A DNA stretch of 64,000 nucleotides from Phycisphaeraceae bacterium (GTDB lineage Bacteria; Planctomycetota; Phycisphaerae; Phycisphaerales; Phycisphaeraceae): NCBI GenBank assembly GCA_029260655.1, contig JAJDCU010000016.1, positions 1 to 64,000 of the forward strand, given 5' to 3'. The notes below the pieces were generated by a model. It was not told where the DNA came from and searched no databases. It saw only the letters and a program-made list of their open reading frames with translations. Of the stretch, positions 53,529 to 62,390 are shown piece by piece. Position 1 is the first letter of the stretch, and the number at the start of each line of letters is the position of its first letter. The position numbers and the translations under genes are program-made.

Positions 53529-53660
53529 CTACTCCGACACGTCCTGGATCCCCTCGCCTGCGGCTTCCAGGTCCTGGCCCACGCCGTGGATCGTGTTACA
53601 TCCAATCAGGGTGGCTGTGAATGCCAAGACCGCGGCGAGTGTGAATATTCTCTTGAGCAT
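53529..53660 (-). CDS. Entericidin-like small lipoprotein
   Basis: This 43-residue peptide has a signal helix (MLKRIFTLAAVLAFTATL), the lipobox LIGCNT and a short tail (HGVGQDLEAAGEGIQDV) that matches the entericidin A/B family. Entericidins are small cell-envelope lipoproteins, the A member described as an antidote and B as a bacteriolytic toxin in enterobacteria; the role elsewhere is unclear. GGAGA lies upstream of 53660. It is convergent with the histidine kinase, and its start is separated from the aldolase gene by 133 nt. Confidence 0.8.
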   Translation of the reverse strand: MLKRIFTLAAVLAFTATLIGCNTIHGVGQDLEAAGEGIQDVSE

Positions 53661-53793
53661 GGTGAGTCTCCGTCTTGGCAGACCCGGTGTCCCGGCCATG
53701 CCATGTGTGTGATCTGCGGCACTGCTGGTCCGCACGGGCCGGTGGCTGATGCGCTTTGACGGTCCTGTTTATCGGGCAGACACGCCTGCAAGC

Positions 53794-54471
53794 TCAATTT
53801 TCGCTGTCAGATCGGGCCACCGTGACCGCTTGGACGAAGGCCCGGGCGTGGTCACGCAGGGCATCGAAATCGCCGGCGTCGATCAGGTCCGGGCGGATCA
53901 GACTCGTCCCCACCCCCAGACACACGGCCCCGGCGTCCAGCCAATCGCCGACGGTCTCCAGGCGGACACCCCCGGTCGGCATGAGCTTGACGTGCGGGAG
54001 CGGCGCGAGCACCTCGCGGATATACGCCGGGCCTCCCATGCGGTGGCCGGGGAAGACCTTGACGATGTCCGCCTGAGCCTCCCAGGCGGTGAGGATCTCC
54101 GTAGGCGTGAGCGCTCCGGGGATCGATGGGCAATCAAGCTCGTGGCTGGCGCGCACCACCTCGGGCTTGAACGTCGGGCTGACGATGAATCGGGCCCCGG
54201 CGTCGACGGCCCGGCTGACCGACTCGGCGTCGATCACACTGCCAGCCCCGATCAACACCCGATCACCCAGCTCCCCGGCGATCCGGGCAATGACCTTCAA
54301 CGCACCGGGTGTGGTCAGCGGGACCTCCGCGACCTTCAGCCCCCCGTCGGCCATCGCCCGGCAGGCTTCGACCAGACCACGATCGCTGCCTGCGCGGAGG
54401 ATCGCCACCACCACGCCGGCCTGGATCCGCCCGGTTAGTTCCGCTCGCTGGGAAGGTTTCTTGCCGGTCAT
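53794..54471 (-). CDS. eda: KDPG/KHG aldolase
   Basis: Eda cleaves 2-keto-3-deoxy-6-phosphogluconate to pyruvate and glyceraldehyde 3-phosphate, and also 4-hydroxy-2-oxoglutarate. The 225-residue TIM-barrel protein shows VVVAILRA, the region VAEVPLTTPGALKVI (active-site Glu), GAGSVIDAESV, FIVSPTFKPEVV and the Schiff-base Lys region DIVKVFPGHRMGGPAYI. The frame is open to 54771, but MTGKKPSQ at 54471 begins the protein. TATCCT lies 8 nt upstream on the minus strand. Other Entner-Doudoroff genes are not in the window. Confidence 0.92.
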   Translation of the reverse strand: MTGKKPSQRAELTGRIQAGVVVAILRAGSDRGLVEACRAMADGGLKVAEVPLTTPGALKVIARIAGELGDRVLIGAGSVIDAESVSRAVDAGARFIVSPTFKPEVVRASHELDCPSIPGALTPTEILTAWEAQADIVKVFPGHRMGGPAYIREVLAPLPHVKLMPTGGVRLETVGDWLDAGAVCLGVGTSLIRPDLIDAGDFDALRDHARAFVQAVTVARSDSEN

Positions 54472-54566
54472 TGAAGCACAGGATAGCTGATACGCATCCC
54501 GACGATTCCTCGCGCATTCACCCAGGGCGATATCCCCACGTCCGGGGAACTTGACCCGCTGGGCGG

Positions 54567-54598
54567 ACGCGCGGATCTGCGATCCGCCGCTAAACGGC
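54567..54598. repeat. REP-like double hairpin, copy 2
   Basis: This 32-nt string is identical to 28112-28143, with the stem GCGGATC-tgc-GATCCGC and the second small stem GCCG-ctaaa-CGGC. It sits between the eda gene and a terminator. Confidence 0.75.
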
Positions 54599-54610
54599 AG
54601 GCAAAAAGAA

Positions 54611-54632
54611 AACCCACGCCTGTGCGTGGGTT
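54611..54632 (-). terminator. Rho-independent terminator of the gene at 54702
   Basis: The perfect 9-bp stem AACCCACGC / GCGTGGGTT encloses a 4-nt loop. On the minus strand it is followed by a T-rich TTCTTTTTGC, which fits termination of the gene at 54702-55247. Confidence 0.85.
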
Positions 54633-54701
54633 GTTGAGGTTCTGTGATGGGCGTGCCACCGGACCGGCTGTGGGCCACGGGGCGCACCGGGGGCACCGGG
54701 G

Positions 54702-55247
54702 TCAGGGGATGGCCTCGAAGATCGACTGGGTCCGCAGGACGATGCCCGAAGTCCCTAGCAGGTGGTAGCATTGGATGTGGAACTCGCGCCGGTACTTCTG
54801 GGCGTCCAGCACCGACAGGCAGTTGGCTCCGTCCTTGTCGATGTAGGCGTGGGACAGCGAGCCGGTTTCCCGGGCGAAGTCTTTCATCTCACGCAGGGTC
54901 GCGCCGTAGAGGTTGTCCGTCAGCGTCTCGGTCTGGATCGTCGTGACGAAGCCCACCTTGCCCTCGGGCTCGTACTCGAAGTCCTTCTCGCCCAGGCAGG
55001 GCAGCGCGTGGATCAGCCCGGTCTCGGGCAGGTGGTCGGCGTTGTCGATCACGGCCTCGCAGAAGATCTCACCGGCGTACTGGAAGCGCACAACGTGGCC
55101 GCCGGGGGTGACCCAGCTTTCGGCCTCGTAGTCCCCGTGACGGTCGATCCGCCGGGCCTGGAGGTTGAACAGCTCAGGGTGAAGCGGACGGTTATACACC
55201 ATCAACCGGAACATCTGTGTATTGGAGGACTTATGACTAACGCTCAT
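54702..55247 (-). CDS. Conserved-looking hypothetical protein, 181 aa
   Basis: I cannot assign a family with confidence. It is a soluble protein rich in beta strands and aromatic residues (MFRLMVYNRPLHPELF, YEAESWVTPGGHVVRFQY) with an acidic segment ending in LPCLGEKDFEYEPEG. No catalytic motif is evident. The start at 55247 follows AGGGG; an ATG at 55214 (residue 12) is also possible. A strong terminator lies 70 nt beyond its stop. It is divergent from the HEAT-repeat gene. Confidence 0.7.
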   Translation of the reverse strand: MSVSHKSSNTQMFRLMVYNRPLHPELFNLQARRIDRHGDYEAESWVTPGGHVVRFQYAGEIFCEAVIDNADHLPETGLIHALPCLGEKDFEYEPEGKVGFVTTIQTETLTDNLYGATLREMKDFARETGSLSHAYIDKDGANCLSVLDAQKYRREFHIQCYHLLGTSGIVLRTQSIFEAIP

Positions 55248-55463
55248 CACCAACCCCTGACTTTCTCGAGGGTAAAATCGGACACACAAACTCGTTTTGG
55301 AACGACACACAAGGCGGGGGTGAGCAGGATTATAGCTGTCCAGGGGCTGGAAGCAAAGGTTTTTTTGACCATTTTTCGAGGGTTTTTCATCGGCAATCCC
55401 AGGCTTTGCAGTGGGTTGGAGCTTAAGACCGATAATGTCGAGGTCCACCAGGCCCGGCCCACG

Positions 55464-57443
55464 ATGCCGGGCTTGACTCGAGGTCTGCTTAATACGATGG
55501 CCAAGCTTCACCAGATCTATCAGCGCCTGCAAACGACCCAGGACAGCTGCGTCGACCTGGCCATGGCCCAGGCCATGCCCACCGCCGACCCGGTCACCCT
55601 GAAGCTGATCGCACTTATCTTATTGCAACGGCAGCAGATAGACGGGTTGATGTCCCTGGTCGAAAACTACCACCGCCTGCCGGACCAGGTCAAGCAGACG
55701 ATCCTTGAGCGCACCGTGGAGCTGACCCGGGCCCTGCGCATGGCGATTGGGAACCACAAATCCCAGGGGCCCGCAAACGCGGTTCAGATCATCCATGAAT
55801 CGGGGTCGACCCGGCTGGCCTACCTCATCGCGGACCAGTTGCGGTACGGCCAGGATGGGCTCAAGGACGAGTCCGCCCGGTGCCTGTTGGAACTGGCCCA
55901 GCGCACGTCGCCTGGCCGGGGCCTGACCGATGGCTCGGTCGCCGACCCGATCGAGATAGCCTTTGTGCGCTCGACCGTCGAGGAGGCGGTCCGTTTCTAC
56001 GCTCATCACAAACGCCAGGATGTCTTGCTGGCTGTGTTTTCACTGCCGCTGAACGCCGTCACCGCCCTGATGGCAGAGGTTCACAAGCTCGCGTCACCGA
56101 TCACCGACCATACTGCGATGCTGCTGACCCGGGCGGACACCCCAGCGGTTCGTCGGTCGCTGCTGCCTGCGCTGGCGGCGCAGGGGCTGACGCAACCGGC
56201 CCTCGACGGGCTGCGTATGGCGGCGGAGTCCAAGGCCATCGGCCAGGCCCTGGTCAACTGGCACCTGCTGCTGCTAAGGCGCTACCGCATAGCCCTGAAA
56301 AAGATCAAGACCCCCGAGGGGTTCCGCCCGGACCCGTCCTTTCATCAGTCAGCCAACACCCACGAAAGCCGGGGACTGGCCTGCTGGCTAGAGTCGTTGC
56401 CGGTGGACAGGCCGGCCCTGGTCCGTCAGCTCGGGGCGCTGCACCAAGCCAAAGACCACGCCACACGCCTGCTGGCGCTGCGCCGACTGCTGACGCTGGC
56501 CCAGGACGCCGCGCCAGACGCCAAGGTGCATGCCGCGATCGCCGGGTATTGTGCCGATCCACGCCAGAGCATCGTCCGGGTCGCCCTGGTACACCTGATC
56601 CGCATCGATTACCCCGGGATCGCCAAGGTCCTGGCGCAGCTGGTCAACTCCAGGCACCCGGACATCCAGCGGATCGCGGCGCGCCGGCTGGCGCCGGTGG
56701 CGTTTGCCCGGCTCTGGGACAGCTGGCCCAAGCTCAACCGCGCACAACAACTCGCCGCCGGGCGGGCGCTGATCAAGATCGACCCCACCTTCCACGCCAC
56801 CTTGGCGGACAAGCTCGCCGTGCCCGACAAACCCACCAAGCTGCGGGCCCTGTCACTGGTCAACCAGCTCAACCAGGGGCTTCTGCTGCAGGACATCCTG
56901 CTTCGGCTGACTCAGGACCGGGACCCGTATGTCGTGTCGGCGGCGGTCAAGGCGCTGGGCTCGGCCGAGCCCGACCGGGCCGCGCCGGTGATCGAGTCGG
57001 CGCTTGAGCATGAAGACGAGCGGGTCCGCGCCAACGCGATCGAGGCCCTGGCGCAACTCAACTCGTCCCGGCACATCGACCAGCTCGCCGAGATGACCGG
57101 CGAGCAGGAGGACAACCGCGCACGTGCCAACGCGATCCAGGCCCTGATGCAGATGCGCACCGCCGATGCCCTAAGCGCCCTGTCCCGGATGCTCGCGGAC
57201 CCCCGCCCACAGCACCGAGCGTCGGCGCTGTGGCTGGTCGAGACCATGGGCGTCGCCGAGGTCGCCCGCGAGGTCGCCGAGATGTCTATCTCCGAGACCG
57301 ACCAGCAGATCAAAGCCCGGGCCGGCCGGGTGATCCACGAGATCATCGATCAGATGTCCCACCCGCTGCCCGCGAGCCTGTTAAATAGCGAGGACCTGGA
57401 CGACTCAGCCCCCCCGGCGCACAGCCGGGCCGCCGCGGGCTGA
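55464..57443 (+). CDS. HEAT-repeat scaffold protein
   Basis: This 659-residue cytoplasmic protein has no signal peptide or membrane helix. The C-terminal third has clear HEAT repeats: DRDPYVVSAAVKALGSAEP, HEDERVRANAIEALAQL and DNRARANAIQALMQM, where Asp/Arg and Ala positions recur about every 31-36 residues. The N-terminal part is all-helical with LLQRQQIDGLMSLVENYHR. It is a protein-binding scaffold by analogy; partner unknown. An ATG at 55497 (residue 12) is an alternative start. The following membrane protein lies 63 nt downstream, probably in the same transcript. Confidence 0.78.
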   Translation: MPGLTRGLLNTMAKLHQIYQRLQTTQDSCVDLAMAQAMPTADPVTLKLIALILLQRQQIDGLMSLVENYHRLPDQVKQTILERTVELTRALRMAIGNHKSQGPANAVQIIHESGSTRLAYLIADQLRYGQDGLKDESARCLLELAQRTSPGRGLTDGSVADPIEIAFVRSTVEEAVRFYAHHKRQDVLLAVFSLPLNAVTALMAEVHKLASPITDHTAMLLTRADTPAVRRSLLPALAAQGLTQPALDGLRMAAESKAIGQALVNWHLLLLRRYRIALKKIKTPEGFRPDPSFHQSANTHESRGLACWLESLPVDRPALVRQLGALHQAKDHATRLLALRRLLTLAQDAAPDAKVHAAIAGYCADPRQSIVRVALVHLIRIDYPGIAKVLAQLVNSRHPDIQRIAARRLAPVAFARLWDSWPKLNRAQQLAAGRALIKIDPTFHATLADKLAVPDKPTKLRALSLVNQLNQGLLLQDILLRLTQDRDPYVVSAAVKALGSAEPDRAAPVIESALEHEDERVRANAIEALAQLNSSRHIDQLAEMTGEQEDNRARANAIQALMQMRTADALSALSRMLADPRPQHRASALWLVETMGVAEVAREVAEMSISETDQQIKARAGRVIHEIIDQMSHPLPASLLNSEDLDDSAPPAHSRAAAG

Positions 57444-57506
57444 TCGGCCAAGGTCGGCCCCGACGAAGAACCGACAAGAGCCCCCACCGAATAGGACTGC
57501 CCGGAC

Positions 57507-58004
57507 ATGCTCGCAACGCTCTTCATCTCGATCTCCCCCGTCCTGGGCCAAGCCGACCCGGCCGGTTCATCGGACAAGAGGGACATGCTCACCGACGTGA
57601 GCAACCACTTCAGCAGCGAAGGGGTGATCCCCACCCACTGGCTGCTGATCGCCGCCGGGGCCATGCTGCTGCTGCTTAGCAGCCTGTCGATCGCACGCTG
57701 GTGGAAGCACCGCGACGAGTACTCCCACCCTCTGTGGGTGTATCTGTCCGTGGCGAAGCTGGCGGGTTTGGGCCACCGTGACCAATGGCTGCTTCTGATG
57801 ATCGCCCGCCAGCAATCCCTGGGATCGCCGCTGACCCTGATGCTCTCGCCCAATACCTTCGAACACCACGCCCAGCCCTACATCCAGGGCCGGGCCGCCT
57901 GGCGCCGCGCCGGGCTGAGCCAGCGGGCCCGGGCGATCCACCACGCCCTGTTCGACGACGATCCGGCCTTGACGAATCCGGAAAAACAGCCCGGGCAACC
58001 GTAG
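57507..58004 (+). CDS. Small membrane protein following the HEAT gene
   Basis: This 165-residue protein has a possible signal helix (LATLFISISPVLGQA) and one strong membrane segment (HWLLIAAGAMLLLLSSLSIARWW near residues 44-64, in two parts). A cytoplasmic helical tail follows, with HRDQWLLLMIARQQSLGSP and AAWRRAGLSQRARAIHHAL. It has no named domain. A role as membrane anchor for the HEAT-repeat protein is a positional guess. It is convergent with the aminotransferase gene. Confidence 0.68.
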   Translation: MLATLFISISPVLGQADPAGSSDKRDMLTDVSNHFSSEGVIPTHWLLIAAGAMLLLLSSLSIARWWKHRDEYSHPLWVYLSVAKLAGLGHRDQWLLLMIARQQSLGSPLTLMLSPNTFEHHAQPYIQGRAAWRRAGLSQRARAIHHALFDDDPALTNPEKQPGQP

Positions 58005-58086
58005 GCACTTCAAAGTCGTGCCGGCCCAACTGTATGACCCCGGTGTCGATGTGATGGTGAAACTGATCCCGCAAGGCGGGTAAGAC

Positions 58087-58953
58087 TCAGACAGACAGAC
58101 ACGCCTTGACCACGTACTGGCTGAGCGCCTCATGTAACCGGCGGGTGACCGGGCCCGGGACACCGGCGCCGATCGGTTGGCCGTCGACGTGGGTCACCGC
58201 GGTAACGTGCGCGGTCGTGCCGGTCAGCATCAGCTCTTCGCAAGTTCGTAACTGCTCGACGGAGAAGGTCTGCTCGAAGACATCGATGCCGGCGGCGCGT
58301 GCCTGCTCCAGGACCAGCCGCCGGGTCACGCCGTCGAGGATCCACTGGTTGGCCGGGTGGGTCCACAGTTGACCGGCCAGGACGATCATGATGTTGGCGT
58401 TGGTCGCCTCGGTGACGACGCCGCCTCGGTGGAGTATCGCCGTGTCGCAGCCCGACTGCTGGGCCTGGTGGGTCGCCAGCACGTTCGGCAGCAGCATCAA
58501 CGACTTGATCCAGCAGTTGGACCACCGCTGATCTTCGGCGAGGATCGCGGTTTTGGTCGGCACCGGGGCGTGCGGGTCCAGCGGCGGGACGGCCCGGGGC
58601 ACGGCCAGCACGGTCGGCTGCACCGGATCGGGGATGGCCAGATCACGCGCCGCGGCGCCGCGGGTCACCTGCCAGTAGACCGTCGCGTCGGACAGGGCGT
58701 TTCGGACAATCAGATCCTGTGAAACCCCGGGCATCTGGCTGAGGACATCCGGTGCGGCCAGATGGATCCCCGACAAGCTCCGGCCCATCCGGTCGACGTG
58801 TTGTTGTAAAGCCAGGGGCCTGCCGGCGTAGTAACGGATCACCTCGTACACCCCGTCGGCAAACAACGCCCCGCGGTCATCGATACGCAGACTGGCGCGG
58901 CTGGCGGGGACATACCCGCCGTTGAGATAAATGATCGGTTCGTCGCCGGGCAT
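58087..58953 (-). CDS. Class IV aminotransferase, D-amino-acid transaminase-like
   Basis: This 288-residue PLP enzyme is of fold type IV. Signs are IYLNGGYVPASRASLRIDDRG near the start, then FADGVYEVIRYYAG, the PLP-lysine segment WIKSLMLLPNVLATHQA, and TEATNANIMIV with the phosphate-binding LTGTTAHVTAV. The NVL-type surroundings of the lysine resemble D-amino-acid transaminase (D-Ala/D-Glu supply for peptidoglycan) more than branched-chain transaminase; exact specificity is inferred. It is divergent from the dehydratase cassette. Confidence 0.87.
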   Translation of the reverse strand: MPGDEPIIYLNGGYVPASRASLRIDDRGALFADGVYEVIRYYAGRPLALQQHVDRMGRSLSGIHLAAPDVLSQMPGVSQDLIVRNALSDATVYWQVTRGAAARDLAIPDPVQPTVLAVPRAVPPLDPHAPVPTKTAILAEDQRWSNCWIKSLMLLPNVLATHQAQQSGCDTAILHRGGVVTEATNANIMIVLAGQLWTHPANQWILDGVTRRLVLEQARAAGIDVFEQTFSVEQLRTCEELMLTGTTAHVTAVTHVDGQPIGAGVPGPVTRRLHEALSQYVVKACLSV

Positions 58954-59086
58954 GGTGATCTTTCGTACCCCTTGGCGGGCCTGAGCGGTTTCATCACCGG
59001 GATGAGACCTGCCTGCTAACGATTATCCTATCGGCGATCGGGCCTGCGGGCCGTTTATTTGCCCCGGTTTAAGCCCCGGGCCCGTG

Positions 59087-59115
59087 TTGCAACCGGGATT
59101 GACCAGCACTACACT
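59087..59115 (+). promoter_or_regulatory. Promoter of the dehydratase-ACP cassette
   Basis: TTGCAA at 59087-59092 and TACACT at 59110-59115 are spaced by 17 nt. Transcription would begin near 59122, about 19 nt before the TTG start codon at 59141. Confidence 0.65.
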
Positions 59116-59140
59116 CGCCGCTTTCACCTAGGGCCTGGCA

Positions 59141-59527
59141 TTGCGATTTGAGCTGATTGACCGCGTACTGGACCGGCAGGCGGATTCGCTGACGGGCATT
59201 AAAACCGTCACGGCCGCGGAGGAGTACCTCGCCGATCACTTCCCGGGGTTCCCCGTGCTCCCGGGGGTGATGATGCTCGAAGCGCTGGTGCAGGCAGCAA
59301 GGGGGTTGGTCACCGGCCGACCCGATGCGCCCGACCGGCCGTTGGTTCTCGCGGAGGTCCGCAACGTGCGCTACGGCAACATGGTCAGGCCCGGCCAGGC
59401 CCTGAAGGTACAGGTCACCCTCCGCAAACACGACGACGGGGGGTACGATTTCCAGGGCGTCGGAACGGTAGACGGGCAGGTCGCCGTCCAGGGGCGATTC
59501 AGGCTTCAGCCGTTGACCGCGGCCTAA
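59141..59527 (+). CDS. Hotdog-fold 3-hydroxyacyl-ACP dehydratase 1 (FabZ-like)
   Basis: This 128-residue hotdog-fold enzyme would dehydrate 3-hydroxyacyl-ACP in fatty-acid synthesis. The active site DHFPGFPVLPGVMMLEALVQ carries the His and Glu expected of FabZ. N-terminal positions FELIDRVLDRQADSLTGIKTV fit the family. The start appears to be TTG at 59141. It heads a group with an acyl carrier protein (46 nt later) and a second dehydratase; no ketosynthase or reductase accompanies them. Confidence 0.85.
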   Translation: MRFELIDRVLDRQADSLTGIKTVTAAEEYLADHFPGFPVLPGVMMLEALVQAARGLVTGRPDAPDRPLVLAEVRNVRYGNMVRPGQALKVQVTLRKHDDGGYDFQGVGTVDGQVAVQGRFRLQPLTAA

Positions 59528-59573
59528 ACTAAAACCAAGCCCCTCGGGCGATGCTTGTTCGGAGATAACCACC

Positions 59574-59951
59574 ATGACCCAAGATGAAGTGTTCGCGAAA
59601 GTAAGGGAAGTGCTCGAAGAGGCGCTGGGCGTCGACGAGGACGAGGTCACACCCGAGGCGACCCTCGGCGGGGACCTGGGCGCCGAGTCGATCGACTACC
59701 TGGATATCGTCTTCCGGCTGGAAAAGGCGTTCGGGATCAAGATCAGCCAGGCCGAGCTGATGGCCGACGACGTCCTGGGCGACCCGCAGTACGTGCAGGA
59801 CGGCAAGGTCACCGACCTGGGCATGTCCGAGCTGCGCAAGCAACTGCCGCACGCCGACCTGGACGCCTTCGACGCCTCCAGGCAGGTCGACGAGTTCCCC
59901 AACGTCTTCACCGTCGAGTCGATGGTGAAGTTCGTACAAAGCAAGGTGTAA
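59574..59951 (+). CDS. Acyl carrier protein, extended form
   Basis: This 125-residue acidic carrier has the phosphopantetheine site GDLGAESIDYLDIVFRLEKA, with Ser as the attachment residue. It is about 45 residues longer than a standard ACP: after the third-helix region an insert (GDPQYVQDGKVTDLGMSELRK and further) precedes the end TVESMVKFVQSKV. Such extended ACPs occur in specialised lipid clusters. The start ATG at 59574 lies close behind a weak GGAGATAACC. It lies between the two dehydratase genes. Confidence 0.9.
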   Translation: MTQDEVFAKVREVLEEALGVDEDEVTPEATLGGDLGAESIDYLDIVFRLEKAFGIKISQAELMADDVLGDPQYVQDGKVTDLGMSELRKQLPHADLDAFDASRQVDEFPNVFTVESMVKFVQSKV

Positions 59952-60037
59952 AGGCAGGGTGCAGGTTCTGATCAGAAAAGACTCGGACTCAAGACCTTTT
60001 CCTGCTAGACCCCGAACCCTAGACCCCACCCCACCCC

Positions 60038-60562
60038 ATGCGCTGGATCTGGATAGACCGCATCATCGAGCTTAAGCGCGGCGAGCGTTGCGTGGCGATC
60101 AAGAACGTCAGCGCCGCCGAGGAGGTCCTGCACGACCACTTCCCGGCACGAGGCGATCGGCCGGCCATGCCGGTGATGCCCAACACGTTGATTATCGAGG
60201 GGATGGCCCAGACCGCCGGGATCATGGTCGGGCACGCCGGGGACTTCAAGGAAAAGGTGATCCTCGCCAAGATCACCAAGGCCGTGTTCACCGACGCCGT
60301 GCGACCCGGTTACACGATCCGCTTCACCGCCGAGATGGACAACTTCTCCAAGGCCGGCGCTTCGACCCACGGCACCTGCGAGCTGATCGATCCCGACACC
60401 GGCGACACCCGGCCGCTGGCCAAGATCACACTGATGTTCAGCCACGTCGATCACAACATGGCGGGCATCGAGTTCCCCGAGCACAACTTCGTGTTCACCG
60501 GCCAGCTCATGGACATGCTCGAAGCCTCCGGGTTCAAGTCACAAGCCGGCCCCGCCAACTAA
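60038..60562 (+). CDS. Hotdog-fold 3-hydroxyacyl-ACP dehydratase 2
   Basis: This 174-residue hotdog protein resembles FabA/FabZ dehydratases. The His lies in LHDHFPARGDRPAMPVMP and the helix after it is NTLIIEGMAQTAGIMVG, where Glu takes the catalytic place. It is longer than the first dehydratase by a C-terminal region (EFPEHNFVFTGQLMDMLEAS). It probably acts on acyl chains carried by the ACP just upstream. The two dehydratases share motif organisation but little overall identity, suggesting different chain or substrate preferences. Confidence 0.87.
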   Translation: MRWIWIDRIIELKRGERCVAIKNVSAAEEVLHDHFPARGDRPAMPVMPNTLIIEGMAQTAGIMVGHAGDFKEKVILAKITKAVFTDAVRPGYTIRFTAEMDNFSKAGASTHGTCELIDPDTGDTRPLAKITLMFSHVDHNMAGIEFPEHNFVFTGQLMDMLEASGFKSQAGPAN

Positions 60563-60707
60563 GCCCCCCTCACCTGCGGGGGGTGGTAAGCCATAATAAG
60601 TCCGTGAAGGTACCAACCGCTTTATCGTGGCGAAGTATATCGCCCCCGGTTATTTCATAACCTAAAAATGTTTAGTCAGATTACGCGGTTGGCCTTACAA
60701 TTCCTAC

Positions 60708-61745
60708 ATGAGCGTTTGCCGGGTTCACAGACTGCTTCGTTTGATCGCGGTGCTTCAGCGCAACGAGCCGAACACCACCGCGGGTTTGATGCGTGAGTTG
60801 CAGATCAGCCGGCGCACCCTGTTCCGCGACCTAAGCGCGCTGGAGGAGGCCGGCGTCCCCTACCGCCACGACCGGGCGCAGGGGTACCGGATCGACAAGA
60901 CCTTCTACATGGCCCCGATCAACCTGACCGTGCCCGAGACACTGGGGCTGATGATGCTGGGTAAGAACGCCGCGGCACACAAGGGCGGGCCGATGGTCGC
61001 CCCGGCGCTCTCGGCGATCTACAAGCTCATCGCCACAGTCCCCGACTCGATCCGCGAGGCCTGCGGCGAGATCATGTCCAACGTGTCCGTCGCCACCGAC
61101 GCACATATTCATACCGACCAGTGGACCCAGTACCACGCGCTGCTGCAGCGCTGCCTGGATGAGGGCCGGTCATGCCGGTTCGTTTACAAGAGCCCGGGCG
61201 AATCCGAGGAGATCAACGCCCGGCTGTCGCCCTACCTGCTGCACTTCACCAACCGCGCCTGGTATGTGCTGGGCTACGTCGATGTGTACGACGAGGTCCG
61301 CGTGCTGAAGCTGACGCGGTTCCAGGAACTCGAACCGACCGACGAGCTGTTTACCAAGCCCCGCAACTTCCGGGTCGAAGACAAGCTCGGCGCAGCATGG
61401 CGGTTAGTCCCGGAGGGCAAGGAGTATGAGATCGTCCTGGAGTTCACCCGGAAAGTCGCCTTGAATGTCAGCGAGGTCCTCTGGCACCCAAGCCAGAAGC
61501 ACACGATGCTCGAAGATGGCCGCTGCCGGATGACCTTTACCGTCGACGGCCTGGGCGAGATCGCCTGGTGGCTGTGCGGCTACGCCGACCAGGTCATCGT
61601 CAAGCAGCCCCCCCAGCTACGCGACCGGATCGAACAGATGCTCCGGTCGGCGCTCAAACAGTACGAACCTAAACAACCCCTGACCGCGGTCACCCTCGGA
61701 CGCAAGCCCAAAGCCCAAACGAAAAAGAAACAAACACCGACATGA
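60708..61745 (+). CDS. WYL-domain transcriptional regulator
   Basis: This 345-residue DNA-binding protein has an N-terminal winged helix-turn-helix (VHRLLRLIAVLQRNEPNT, then QISRRTLFRDLSALEEAGVP) and a central WYL-type ligand-binding domain (LLHFTNRAWYVLGYVDVYDEV), ending with a basic tail rich in Lys. WYL domains sense nucleic acids or small ligands in several defence and stress regulators; the target here is unknown. TACAAT at 60696-60701 is exactly 6 nt before the ATG, so it is likely leaderless. Confidence 0.88.
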   Translation: MSVCRVHRLLRLIAVLQRNEPNTTAGLMRELQISRRTLFRDLSALEEAGVPYRHDRAQGYRIDKTFYMAPINLTVPETLGLMMLGKNAAAHKGGPMVAPALSAIYKLIATVPDSIREACGEIMSNVSVATDAHIHTDQWTQYHALLQRCLDEGRSCRFVYKSPGESEEINARLSPYLLHFTNRAWYVLGYVDVYDEVRVLKLTRFQELEPTDELFTKPRNFRVEDKLGAAWRLVPEGKEYEIVLEFTRKVALNVSEVLWHPSQKHTMLEDGRCRMTFTVDGLGEIAWWLCGYADQVIVKQPPQLRDRIEQMLRSALKQYEPKQPLTAVTLGRKPKAQTKKKQTPT

Positions 61746-61920
61746 TTCGCTCCCGGACACACCAGCTCGGCCGGCTGAGCAGAGCTACGAACGTCGTTTG
61801 GACTTTCACGAAGCCTTGTTCTCGATCGGCTGCATTCTCATTTGCCACTGCACGCTTTAAACAAGCATTGGGTTTGGGACGCTTAGAGAGTTAACTGCCG
61901 TTTACGAGGAAGTGGAATCG

Positions 61921-62313
61921 ATGAAACCGTTAATCCTCCTGCATTACGGCTTATTGGCGGTGGCAATTGTTGTTCATCTGCTGCTGTGCAGACCGGCTTC
62001 TTATCAGAGTGGCCGCTTCCCATTGGACACTATGGTCGAATTTGGGTTTCCGTTTCTGTCCATCCTTTTCGTCGGCTTCTTTGCACCATTCAATCGTCAC
62101 GTTTCAAGTCTTCACAAGTGGATCAGGAGAATAGTTTTTTCAATTGCTTTCTCCATCGGCGTAGGTGGTGCCTTGCAGTTCCGCATGATGCATCACGCAA
62201 GGCCTAATCACGGTCCATATTTGCTCGACACGTTGATCATCATGGGTATGATGCTCCCGCTTACACTGGTATTCGTAGTGTGCGCCGAGCGGATAATTTG
62301 TCGGCCCCGGTAA
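61921..62313 (+). CDS. Small polytopic membrane protein
   Basis: This 130-residue protein has about four hydrophobic helices (residues about 4-22, 43-58, 70-88 and 102-122) and no named family. Composition is AT-richer than its neighbours. A purine-rich GAGGAAG upstream fits the ATG at 61921; a GTG at 61912 is also in frame. It is isolated between the WYL regulator and the convergent nnrD gene. Confidence 0.6.
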   Translation: MKPLILLHYGLLAVAIVVHLLLCRPASYQSGRFPLDTMVEFGFPFLSILFVGFFAPFNRHVSSLHKWIRRIVFSIAFSIGVGGALQFRMMHHARPNHGPYLLDTLIIMGMMLPLTLVFVVCAERIICRPR

Positions 62314-62390
62314 TGGAGAAGAAAAAGTGTCCCGCATGCTTGGGGAACAACCCCGATGCCAGGCGCGTGCTTTTTTGTGGCACCCGCCGC

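Noticed and set aside
59574-59951. ACP interpreted as part of a polyketide synthase cluster
   Set aside because: No ketosynthase or acyltransferase is in the window, so only a dehydratase-ACP-dehydratase cassette is claimed.
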